Part shown: one piece after another, positions 42,828 to 50,517 of the stretch
Numbering within the stretch: position 1 is the stretch's first letter
Layout of the letters: the number at the start of each line of letters is the position of its first letter
Assembly: GCA_035286465.1 (NCBI GenBank)
Contig: DATEDF010000085.1
Span: 1 to 64,000 of the forward strand
Direction: 5' to 3'
DNA from: Fen-1231 sp035286465
GTDB lineage: Bacteria; Gemmatimonadota; Gemmatimonadetes; Gemmatimonadales; Gemmatimonadaceae
DNA: 64,000 nt
Position numbers and translations under genes: made by a program
Notes under the pieces: generated by a model
Told to the model about the DNA's origin: nothing
Seen by the model: the letters and a program-made list of their open reading frames with translations, nothing else
Database searches by the model: none

Positions 42828-44225
42828 ATGGGCGAGGCGATCCAGAGCAATCTAGCCGGGCCGTCGGGCCGAACAAGCGCGCCGAGGCGGACGATCTCCG
42901 AGTCGGCGCGCCCGAGCGCGCCGCGGCGGGTCGTCGAACCCGAGGAGCCCGTCGGCGCGCACGTGATTGACCGCATCGCCACCTGGCTGGGCGGCGCGGC
43001 GGCGCTCGCGTTCGTCGCGCTGCTCGTCGTCTTCCGTGAGCGGCTGGGGCGGATGATGGAGGCGGGTGGCGGGTGGCTGCTGGCCGCGCTGGGGGCGGCG
43101 CTCGTCGTGCTCTCGGGCGCGCTCGTGTTCCGCTACCTGATCTCGCCGATGGTCTCGCGGCGGCTGCGCGATCTGGCGGAGGTCGCGGAAGCCGTCGCGG
43201 CGGGCGACCTCTCCAGGGCGCCGGCGGCCGCGCGCCAGGGGGGCGAGCTGGGCCGGCTGGCGCGCTCGATGATCGCGATGACGCGCGAGCTGCGCGAGCT
43301 CTCGGCGCTGCTCACGAGCACTTCCGGCGAGACCTCGCGCCTGTCCACGGAGATCACGCAGGGCACGGAGCACATGGCGCAGGCGGCCTCGGGGATCGCC
43401 GACACGGCGGCGTCGCTGAGCGAGCAGGCGCGCGGGATGGCGGGCACCATCCAGCACCTCACCGCGGACGCCACGCGGCTGCGCGACGCGGCGCGCACGG
43501 TGACCGAGGGCGCGCAGGAGGGGATCGCGCGCAACGCCCAGCTGCGCGCGCTGGCCGGCGAGAACCACGAGCGGCTCGACGAGAGCGCGCGGCGCCTCGA
43601 AGATCTCGCGCGCGACGTCCGGGACAGCGCCGCGGCCACGGAGTCGCTCGCCCGGGCAACCGATCAGGTGCGCGAGTTCGTGACGCTGGTGCAGAAGATC
43701 GCGCGGCAGTCGAAACTGCTCGCGCTCAACGCCGCCATGGAGGCCGCGCGCGCGGGCGAGCAGGGGGAGGGGTTCGCCGTCGTCGCGAACGAGGTGCGCC
43801 GCCTCGCCGCGACCGCCGCCGGCGCCGCCGAGCAGACGGGCGCGCGGATGGAGGAAGTGCTCGCGAACATGGAGCGGGCGCGCGCCTCGAGCGCGCGGTC
43901 GCTCGCCGCCGTGACGAGCGTCCACACGGCGACCGAGCACGGGCGCTCGTCCTTCACGCAGGTCGAGCGCGCGGTCGCGGCCGCGGAGGACTGGACGGCG
44001 GCGATCGCGGCGTCGGCGAGCGCCGGGAGCGCGCTGGCCGCGGAGATCACGCAGCGTCTCGACTCGCTCACCGCCGGCACGCAGGCGTTCGCGAACGCGA
44101 TGCACGACGTCGCGGCGGCGAGTGAGGAGCAGAGCGCGAGCACGGAGGAGATCGCCGCGGCGGCGGCCCACCTCACGGAGGCCGCGGAACAGGTGGCGCA
44201 GGCGGCGCAGGCGTTCCGGACGTAG
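42828..44225 (+). CDS. Methyl-accepting chemotaxis-type transducer
   Basis: From ATG 42828 the protein has 465 residues. Two membrane helices (LGGAAALAFVALLVVF; LLAALGAALVVLSGALVFRY) are separated by only ~17 residues, so there is no periplasmic sensor domain. A HAMP linker (SRRLRDLAEVAEAVAAGDLS) and a signalling coiled coil follow; the hairpin tip is KLLALNAAMEAARAGEQGEGFAVVANEVRRLA. The C-terminus lacks a CheR-binding pentapeptide. No che genes are nearby, so it may sense an internal or membrane signal. The -35/-10 region would lie within leuS. Confidence 0.9.
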   Translation: MGEAIQSNLAGPSGRTSAPRRTISESARPSAPRRVVEPEEPVGAHVIDRIATWLGGAAALAFVALLVVFRERLGRMMEAGGGWLLAALGAALVVLSGALVFRYLISPMVSRRLRDLAEVAEAVAAGDLSRAPAAARQGGELGRLARSMIAMTRELRELSALLTSTSGETSRLSTEITQGTEHMAQAASGIADTAASLSEQARGMAGTIQHLTADATRLRDAARTVTEGAQEGIARNAQLRALAGENHERLDESARRLEDLARDVRDSAAATESLARATDQVREFVTLVQKIARQSKLLALNAAMEAARAGEQGEGFAVVANEVRRLAATAAGAAEQTGARMEEVLANMERARASSARSLAAVTSVHTATEHGRSSFTQVERAVAAAEDWTAAIAASASAGSALAAEITQRLDSLTAGTQAFANAMHDVAAASEEQSASTEEIAAAAAHLTEAAEQVAQAAQAFRT

Positions 44226-44237
44226 GAGGAAGGACGG

Positions 44238-44255
44238 CGGCGCCCTACGGCGCCG
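44238..44255. terminator. GC hairpin covering the stop of the channel gene
   Basis: cggcgcc (44238-44244) pairs with ggcgccg (44249-44255) over loop ctac; the loop contains the minus-strand TAG stop (44245-44247). It lies between convergent genes, like the hairpin at 9192-9245. No T-tract. Confidence 0.5.
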
Positions 44256-45288
44256 CGACCTCCCGCAGGTGTTGCATCGAGGCTGGATCGCCCATCGTGA
44301 TCAGGTGAGACCCCGGCTCCACGCGGGTGTCCGCCGCCGGATTGAAGCGATAGTCGCCCGACGCCGTGCGCATCGCGAGCAGCAGGAGCCCCGTCCCGTA
44401 CTCGTGCAGCTTGAGCGACGAGACCGCCTGCCCGGCCAGCGTGCTGGAGCCGCTCACGGCCACCTCCTCGATCCGCAGGTTGCGATTGGTGTCGCGCAGC
44501 ATCTGGTCGAGGAAGCCGACGACGCCCGGCCGCACCAGCTCGCTCGCGAGGCGCATCCCGCCGATCTGCGCCGGCGACACGACGCCGTCGGCGCCCGCCT
44601 GCCGGAGGCGCGCCGACGCCCGTTCCGTCGTCGCGCGGGCGACGACGCGGATCTTCGGGTTGAGTTGACGCGCGAGCACCGTCGTCACGAGCGCGTTCTT
44701 GTCGTCGTCGGTGCAGAGCACGATGCCCGCGGCGCGCTGGACGCCCGCCTTCACCAGCGTCTCGTCGTCGGAGCAGTCGCCGTGCAGCACCGGCACCGAA
44801 GGGAAGTCGCGCTCGATGCGCACCACGTGCTGGTGGTTGTGCTCGATCGCCACGCACGTGCGTGCCGTGCTCACCAGCTCGCCGAGCACCGTCGTGCCCG
44901 TCTGCCCCGCCCCGCAGACGATGTAGTGGCCACTCATCGCGTCAATCTGTCTCTGCATGCGACGCCTCCGGAATCCCTGCGTCAGGTCGCCTTCGACGAT
45001 GAAGGCGGTGATCATCGAGAGCGTGTACACCGCGGCGGTCGCGCCGAAGAGCAGCAGGAGGACCGTGAAGACCGTCGCCGCGACGGACGACGTCGGCACC
45101 ACCTCCTTGAGCCCGGTGGTCGTGAGCACGATCGTCGCCATGTAGACGGCGTCGAGCCACGTGTACGCGGAACCGCCGAGCACGCGGTAGCCGACGACGC
45201 CGACCACGAAAATGCCCAGAAGCAACAGCGCGGCGGTCGCGACGCGGCGCTGGAGGGACTTGAACTCGCCTTCGTCGCGGGCGCTCAT
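44245..45288 (-). CDS. Two-TM channel with RCK/TrkA domain, variant selectivity filter
   Basis: From ATG 45288 the protein has 347 residues. Two membrane helices flank a pore loop reading TTTGLKE (56-62) where K+ channels have TVGYGD-like sequence, so both the GYG and the aspartate are lost. A Rossmann RCK domain (SGHYIVCGAGQTGTTVLGEL, VLHGDCSDDETL) and a TrkA-C-like domain (IEEVAVSGSSTLAGQAVSSL) follow. It is last of four overlapping minus-strand genes. It is likely a ligand-gated ion channel, but K+ selectivity should not be assumed. Confidence 0.88.
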   Translation of the reverse strand: MSARDEGEFKSLQRRVATAALLLLGIFVVGVVGYRVLGGSAYTWLDAVYMATIVLTTTGLKEVVPTSSVAATVFTVLLLLFGATAAVYTLSMITAFIVEGDLTQGFRRRRMQRQIDAMSGHYIVCGAGQTGTTVLGELVSTARTCVAIEHNHQHVVRIERDFPSVPVLHGDCSDDETLVKAGVQRAAGIVLCTDDDKNALVTTVLARQLNPKIRVVARATTERASARLRQAGADGVVSPAQIGGMRLASELVRPGVVGFLDQMLRDTNRNLRIEEVAVSGSSTLAGQAVSSLKLHEYGTGLLLLAMRTASGDYRFNPAADTRVEPGSHLITMGDPASMQHLREVAAP

Positions 45289-46448
45289 TCCCGCGGCGGA
45301 CGCTCCGAGGCCTTGAAGAGGAACGCACTGTCCTCGAGCCGCGGGCCCTTCTCGTCGCAGACCGCGAAGCGACCGCCTTCGTACGCCGTGGCACCGGCGT
45401 AGCGGCCGTCCTTCGCGAGCGCGTAGAAGCTGAGGTCGAAGCGCGGACGTCCCCGGTCGTCGAGCAACCGCCGCTCCGTGTGCTCGATCACGCGCTCCAT
45501 CACCTTGATGAGCGCGCTCTGCGGATCGAGCCCCTGCCGCATGTACTCGACCGCGAGGAACGCGCCGCAGACCATGATGTTCGACTCGCCACGTCCGGTG
45601 GAGCCCGCGGCGCCCACGGTATTGTCGGTATACTCGCCCGCGCCGATGATCGGCGAGTCGCCGACGCGCCCCGGAATCTTCCACGAGAGGCCGCTCGTGG
45701 TGGTGCACGAGCTGACGTCGCCCGCCGCGTTCACGGCGTTCATGTTGATCGTGCCGGAGGTGAACGCGAGCGCCCCGCCCGCCTCCTCGCCGGCCGACGG
45801 ATCGCCGGACCGCTGAGCGCGCGCGGCGTTCCATCGCAGCCAATCCGCGCGCGCCTTGTCGCTGATCCACTTGTCGTTGCCCGCGCGGTTCGCCTTCCAG
45901 GCCAGCCAGCGTTGCCGCGAGGACTCGGTGAGCAGGTTCTGCTCCCTGAAGCCCATCGCGAGCGCGAAGCGCTTCGCGTCGGCGCCAACCAGGAAGATGT
46001 GATCCGTGTAGTCCATCACGGCCTTCGCGACGAGCGACGGCGTGGCGATTCCCTCGAGGCAACCCACCGCGCCGGCGCGCTTCGTGGGCCCGTGCATGCA
46101 GCTCGCGTCGAGCTGGACGACGCCCTCTTCGTTCGGCAGGCCGCCCAGGCCGACGGAGTTGTCCTCCGGGTCCAGCTCCTGCGTGTTCACGCCCGCGATG
46201 ATCGCGTCGAGCGTGTCCGCGCCATTCACGATCCGGTCGTAGGCGATCTTGATCCCGCTCGGGCGGTCGGTGTGGAAGCCGTTGCCCGAGCTGACGACGC
46301 AGACCTTGCCCGCGACGCTCCGCGGTGCGGTGCGGCGTGCCTGCGCGCGCTCGTCCAGCCACTCCTCGTAGCTGATCCGGCGGGGAAGGAAGCCGAGCGC
46401 GGCCAGGGTGGCGGACTTCTCGAGGAACTCGCGGCGGGAAGCGCTCAC
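45285..46448 (-). CDS. Tat-exported glycosylasparaginase (Ntn hydrolase)
   Basis: From GTG 46448 the protein has 387 residues. A twin-arginine motif (SASRREFLEKSATLAALGF) suggests Tat export. The glycosylasparaginase pattern is clear: GNGFHTDRPSGIKIAYDRIV near the N-terminus, nucleophile Thr233 in TSGTINMNAVNAAGD (site of autocleavage in the family), and GLSWKIPGRVGDSPIIGAGEYTD followed by GAAGSTGRGE. The enzyme cleaves the GlcNAc-Asn bond of glycopeptides, or acts on beta-aspartyl peptides. It overlaps the DUF2334 gene and the channel gene by 4 nt on either side. Confidence 0.92.
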   Translation of the reverse strand: MSASRREFLEKSATLAALGFLPRRISYEEWLDERAQARRTAPRSVAGKVCVVSSGNGFHTDRPSGIKIAYDRIVNGADTLDAIIAGVNTQELDPEDNSVGLGGLPNEEGVVQLDASCMHGPTKRAGAVGCLEGIATPSLVAKAVMDYTDHIFLVGADAKRFALAMGFREQNLLTESSRQRWLAWKANRAGNDKWISDKARADWLRWNAARAQRSGDPSAGEEAGGALAFTSGTINMNAVNAAGDVSSCTTTSGLSWKIPGRVGDSPIIGAGEYTDNTVGAAGSTGRGESNIMVCGAFLAVEYMRQGLDPQSALIKVMERVIEHTERRLLDDRGRPRFDLSFYALAKDGRYAGATAYEGGRFAVCDEKGPRLEDSAFLFKASERPPRE

Positions 46449-47221
46449 GGGTGACTCCGGGGATGGGCCGACGCCCCTATTGTAACGTTGCCCGGGCCGG
46501 GCGGACAGAGCGTGCCATACGATCCGCGCGGCCGAGCGGCGGCCCAGCTCGCGAGCGCGCGGGCGACCGAACCCGCCGTGGCCGGATGCCCCAGGTCCGA
46601 CGGGTGCAGCGCGATCCGCACCACGTCGGCGCGGCGCTGCGCCAGCCACCGGGTGCGCGCCACGGCCACCGAGCCCCACGCGCGCAGCGCGCCCCGTGCG
46701 CTCCACACCACGACCGGGCTCCGCACCACCGCGTTCCGCGCGTGCAGGTAGATCGCGCCGAAATCCTCGCTCACCGCGAGCCCCGCGTCGCGCACCGCCT
46801 CGTGCGTCTCGGCCCGACAGAGCCAGGCCGGCGGGACGAATCCGACCGGCTCGAGCCCGACCGTGCGCAGGCGCTCGAGCCCGCGGTCAATGCGGTCGCG
46901 CGCGGCCGTGTAGCCCAGCGTCAGGAACTCGCCCTCGCGGTTCGTGCGCCCGAACGCGCGCACCGCATCGCGCCACGTGCGCGGCAACCCCACCTCGTCG
47001 TGCCGCTCGCCGTGCAGGAGGATCTCGGCGCCCTGTTCCGCGCACTCGCGGAGCCATTCGCAGAACGCCGCGTCGCGCTCCACGGGCGCGACGCCGTGCC
47101 AGTCGGGCACGACGAGGAGCCCCGGCACGATCCCGCGCGTGGCGCAGAGGTCCCAGAGGGCGCGCAGCCGCGGGGCGAGCGCCGGCGTGACGTCGTGGAG
47201 CGTGACGAGGAGCCGGCTCAG
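46445..47221 (-). CDS. DUF2334-type polysaccharide deacetylase, probable CTG start
   Basis: A ~258-residue protein whose reading frame from the first conserved segment (LLVTLHDVTPALAPRLRALW) has no ATG, GTG or TTG upstream near the homology start; CTG at 47221 overlaps the stop of the glycosyltransferase in the same 4-nt manner as its neighbours. DUF2334/NodB features are LHDV, LLHGERHDEVGLP (metal histidines), GFVPPAWLCRAETHEAVRDA and RIALHPSDLGHP. It probably deacetylates a glycan or lipid made by the adjacent glycosyltransferase. No signal peptide. Confidence 0.82.
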   Translation of the reverse strand: MSRLLVTLHDVTPALAPRLRALWDLCATRGIVPGLLVVPDWHGVAPVERDAAFCEWLRECAEQGAEILLHGERHDEVGLPRTWRDAVRAFGRTNREGEFLTLGYTAARDRIDRGLERLRTVGLEPVGFVPPAWLCRAETHEAVRDAGLAVSEDFGAIYLHARNAVVRSPVVVWSARGALRAWGSVAVARTRWLAQRRADVVRIALHPSDLGHPATAGSVARALASWAAARPRGSYGTLCPPGPGNVTIGASAHPRSHP

Positions 47222-48489
47222 CGTCGCACCACCGTCTCGTACAGCGCGAAGATCCGGTCGAACACCGATTCCCAGGAGTGATCCCGCTCCGCGTAGGCGC
47301 GCCCCTTCGCGCCGAGCGCGGCCAGGTCCGCGCGGAAGAGCCGCACGGCCTCCTCGGCAAGCGAGTCGGCGCGCGCGGAGGCGAACCGCGCCCCCGCGCC
47401 GCTCGCTGCGACCTGCTCGCTCACGCCCCCGCGATCCGCCGCGAGCACCGGCGTGCCCGTCGCGAGCGCCTCGAGCGGTGCCAGCCCGAACGTCTCGTTC
47501 GAGCTCGGCGCCACGAAGAGGTCGAACGCGGCGAAGAGCTCGGCCAGCCGGGCGCGGTCCCGCTCGAACGGCAGGACGCGCAGCCAGGGCGCGCCGCCGA
47601 AGCGCGCGACGAGCGCGCGCCGCATCGGGCCCTGCCCCACGAGCGCGAGCAGCGCGCCGGTTTCCCGGTAGACGCGCGGCCACGCCTCCACCAGCACGTC
47701 GAGCTCCTTCTCCGGCGACAGGCGCCCGACGAACGCGGCCACGGGCCCTGGCGGCAGCCCCGCGCGGGCGCGGACCTCGTCGCGCCCGGCCCGGAGCCGC
47801 GGATGGAAGCGTTCGAGATCCACGCCGAGGGGAATCCGCGTCACGCGATCAATCCCCGCGCGCCGCAGGTCGGCCGCGACGAACTCCGAGCACACGATGG
47901 TGTGCGCGAAGAACCGGTCCAGGTGCCGCGCGTAGCGCCACGCGAGGTCGTGCATCGCGCGCCGCAGCGCGCCGTCGCGCTCCGGCCACGGCGAGAAGAC
48001 ACGCGGAAAGTTGCTGTGGTAGAAGGCGACCACCCGCGCGCGGAGCCCGCGCGCGGCGAGACGCACGATCCACGGCACGAGCACGGGGCTTCCCACCTCG
48101 ATGACGTCGGGATCCTCGTGCACCGCGATGCGCCGGTTGGTGCGCGTCGCGAGCATGAACCGGTACGGCGCGCGGTGCGGCACCCGCGGTCCCCGCAGCC
48201 GGTAGCAGCGCACGCCGCCGGACTGCGTGAGCCCGTCGCGCGGCCCGGGCAGCACGAGCACCTGGCGCAGCGTCGGGCGCGCCTCGACGTACGCCGCCTT
48301 CTCTCGCAGGTACGTGCGGATCCCGCCCGTCGTCTCGCCGAAGAACTCCGTGATGTCGAGCACGGAGAGCCGCGCGCCGGGGCGCACCCGCGGCGGGAGC
48401 GTGACGTGCGAGAGATCGAGCCGGGACGCGCGGAGCTGCGCATCGGGCAGGAAGAGCGCGTCCGCGAGTGGCGGCAGGGCGACGGTCAC
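47218..48489 (-). CDS. GT4-family glycosyltransferase
   Basis: From GTG 48489 the protein has 423 residues in two Rossmann halves. Family marks: FGETTGGIRTYLREKAAYVE (acceptor side), VVAFYHSNFPRVF, IPLGVDLERFHP, AAFVGRLSPEKELDVLVEAW, and SSNETFGLAPLEALATGTPV with the E-x7-E nucleotide-sugar motif. It resembles mannosyltransferases of the PimB/MgtA type. It is the first gene of a four-gene minus-strand operon (glycosyltransferase, deacetylase, asparaginase, channel). Glycolipid synthesis is a fair inference; the sugar is unknown. Confidence 0.92.
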   Translation of the reverse strand: MTVALPPLADALFLPDAQLRASRLDLSHVTLPPRVRPGARLSVLDITEFFGETTGGIRTYLREKAAYVEARPTLRQVLVLPGPRDGLTQSGGVRCYRLRGPRVPHRAPYRFMLATRTNRRIAVHEDPDVIEVGSPVLVPWIVRLAARGLRARVVAFYHSNFPRVFSPWPERDGALRRAMHDLAWRYARHLDRFFAHTIVCSEFVAADLRRAGIDRVTRIPLGVDLERFHPRLRAGRDEVRARAGLPPGPVAAFVGRLSPEKELDVLVEAWPRVYRETGALLALVGQGPMRRALVARFGGAPWLRVLPFERDRARLAELFAAFDLFVAPSSNETFGLAPLEALATGTPVLAADRGGVSEQVAASGAGARFASARADSLAEEAVRLFRADLAALGAKGRAYAERDHSWESVFDRIFALYETVVRR

Positions 48490-48568
48490 TCCGAAGGTTA
48501 CAGGGCCCGAAAACGATTCCGCTACCCGCGCCGTACGGCGACGGCTACCTTGAAGAGTCAGCGAAGAC

Positions 48569-48658
48569 TCAACAACGAGTTGACGGTAGTCAGTCTTCAG
48601 TGATCAGCCGTCGGATTCTGACAACCGACGACTGAAGACCGATCACTGTTCACTCGCC
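48569..48658 (+). repeat. Heptamer-phased palindromic element B
   Basis: The left end tcaacaacgagt (48569-48580) and right end actcgcc (48652-48658) match element A. Internal heptamers on the left run tcagtct, tcagtga, tcagccg; on the right ctgacaa, ccgacga, ctgaaga, ccgatca, ctgttca, mostly reverse-complement variants in a different order. The element ends 18 nt before the ATG at 48677. Confidence 0.8.
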
Positions 48659-48676
48659 CTTCTTGGGAGTCGTTCC

Positions 48677-49054
48677 ATGGCGGGTGTCAAGCTCGACGGC
48701 GCCGGCACGCAGAAGATGAAGACGCTCGAAGAGGCGCTCCTGACCCTCCAGACGCTCCACGGGATGGTCGAACGGATGGCCGTCGAGGTGAAGGCGCAGA
48801 AGTCCGTGGGCGTGCTCCCGCAGCAGATCAAGCGCCTCGCGACGCCGCTGCAAGGGCAGCTCAAGGGGCAGTTCGGGATCATCGCCGACCAGGTCTCGAA
48901 CATGATCCTCGCCAGCACCCGGGGCGGCGGCGGTGATCAGATGAGGGTGCGCCTCCTGCGCGAGTTCGTCGCGCAGATCCGCACGGCGCTGGAACTGATG
49001 GTGAAGAAGGTGAAGGACCAGCACGCGGTGGAGATCGAAATCTCGGGCGATTGA
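48677..49054 (+). CDS. Hypothetical helical protein (125 aa)
   Basis: A small soluble protein (MAGVKLDGAGTQKMKTLEEA) that is almost all amphipathic helix (TLHGMVERMAVEVKAQKSVG; LRAFVAQIRTAL-like C-terminal helix) with a Gly-rich break (STRGGGGDQ, ~residue 80). It suggests a two-part coiled coil or helical bundle. No signal peptide or known motif. Element B occupies its leader; a GGGAG ribosome-site candidate follows the element. It precedes the coxB promoter and is probably a separate transcript. Function unknown. Confidence 0.8.
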   Translation: MAGVKLDGAGTQKMKTLEEALLTLQTLHGMVERMAVEVKAQKSVGVLPQQIKRLATPLQGQLKGQFGIIADQVSNMILASTRGGGGDQMRVRLLREFVAQIRTALELMVKKVKDQHAVEIEISGD

Positions 49055-49081
49055 CTCCCCCTTTCGACACCCGTTGTCGGG

Positions 49082-49110
49082 TTGCTCACGGCCGGTCGCG
49101 CGCATAGATT
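49082..49110 (+). promoter_or_regulatory. Promoter of the caa3 oxidase operon
   Basis: TTGCTC (49082-49087), 17 bp, TAGATT (49105-49110), 74 bp before the coxB ATG and 27 bp after the previous stop. Spacing is ideal and the -10 hexamer is identical to that before kup. Confidence 0.65.
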
Positions 49111-49184
49111 CCCGCGCTTCCGGCATCTCCGCGCGTTTCGCCGCGGCCGCCCCCCCGATTCCCGACCAGAAAGGACCCCGCAGA

Positions 49185-50498
49185 ATGGCCCACAAGCGTC
49201 CGCGCCAGTTCGCCCCCGTGCTGTTCGTCGCGGTGGCCGTGCTGGCGCTTGCGGCGTGTGGCAGGCAGTACCCCAACTCGACGTTCGACCACACCACCGA
49301 CTTCAACACCGCCGTGGACGCGCTGTGGGACCGGCTGCTCCTCCTCGGCACCATCGTTTTCGTGTTCGTCGAGGCGCTGCTCGTCTACACGATCGTCCGC
49401 TTCCGGAAGCGCGAAGGGGCGCCGGCGCCGAGGCAGGTCCACGGCCACGCGGGGCTCGAGGTCGCCTGGACCGCGATTCCGGTCGTCATCCTCGCGCTGA
49501 TCGCGGTCCCCACGGTTCGCACGATCTTCAAGACGCAGGCGAAGGCACCGGCGGGCGCGCTCGAGGTGGAGGTCATCGGGCACCAGTGGTGGTGGGAGTT
49601 CCGCTATCCGTCGCTCGGGGTCGTGACGGCCAACGAGCTCTACCTGCCGGCAGGCCGCACGGCGAACTTCTCGCTCCGGACGCGCGACGTCGTGCACTCG
49701 TTCTGGGCGCCCGAGCTGGGCGGCAAGCGCGACCTCATCACGAACCGGACGAACTACCTCTGGTACACGCCGAAGGACTCGCTCGCCGGAAGCGTGTACA
49801 ACGGGTTCTGCACGGAGTATTGCGGCACGTCGCACGCGAACATGCGTATCCGCGTGTACGTCGTGACGCCGGACCAGTTCGCGAGCTGGGCGGCGCATCA
49901 GAAGACGCCGGCGGCCGGCTCGCTCGCGTCGGCGACCGCGGGGGCTGCGAGGATCGCGCGCGGGTTGGGGGCCGCGGGGGTTGCGGGGGCCCCGCGCGCG
50001 GCGGTGTTGCCGACCCCCGCGCCGGCGGCCGCCAACGGGGACGGATACGTCTTCCCACGCGAGCAGCTCCCGCGCCATGCCGTGGCCGGCACGCCGCTCC
50101 CGGCCGGCATCGCCTTCGACGACGCGCTGCTCGCGCAGGGCGACGCGGCGCGCGGCCGCGACCTGGTGACGAACCTCGCGAATCTGGGGAAGGCGCAGTG
50201 CCGGACGTGCCACGTCATCGGCGGCGAGCCGTCCCTGCTCCCGCGCGGCGACGACGACGCGAAGGGCCCGAACCTCACGCACGTGGCGAGCCGCCACACC
50301 ATCGCCGCCGGGGTCTACAACTTCGACGCCCGAACGCTCGCGCGCTGGATCAAGAACGCGCCCGCGATGAAGCCGGGCTCGATCATGCCGCCGCAGGGGC
50401 TGGGCGAGTACTACGCGGTGACGAAATCGCGGATGCCGGTCGGACTCACGGATCGCGAGATCGCCGACGTCGTCGCCTACCTCATGTCTCTCAAGTAA
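49185..50498 (+). CDS. coxB: caa3 cytochrome c oxidase subunit II with cytochrome c domain
   Basis: From ATG 49185 the protein has 437 residues. A lipobox (LALAACG) marks a lipoprotein N-terminus, followed by two membrane helices. The CuA site lies in HQWWWEFRYP, DVVHSFWAPELGGKRD and CTEYCGTSHANMRI. After a Gly/Ala/Pro linker (~residues 245-290) comes a cytochrome c domain with CRTCH and methionine region GSIMPPQGLGEYY. It receives electrons from cytochrome c or directly through its own haem and passes them to CtaD. First gene of the oxidase operon. Confidence 0.96.
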   Translation: MAHKRPRQFAPVLFVAVAVLALAACGRQYPNSTFDHTTDFNTAVDALWDRLLLLGTIVFVFVEALLVYTIVRFRKREGAPAPRQVHGHAGLEVAWTAIPVVILALIAVPTVRTIFKTQAKAPAGALEVEVIGHQWWWEFRYPSLGVVTANELYLPAGRTANFSLRTRDVVHSFWAPELGGKRDLITNRTNYLWYTPKDSLAGSVYNGFCTEYCGTSHANMRIRVYVVTPDQFASWAAHQKTPAAGSLASATAGAARIARGLGAAGVAGAPRAAVLPTPAPAAANGDGYVFPREQLPRHAVAGTPLPAGIAFDDALLAQGDAARGRDLVTNLANLGKAQCRTCHVIGGEPSLLPRGDDDAKGPNLTHVASRHTIAAGVYNFDARTLARWIKNAPAMKPGSIMPPQGLGEYYAVTKSRMPVGLTDREIADVVAYLMSLK

Positions 50499-50517
50499 GG
50501 CCGAGGAGATTCACCGC

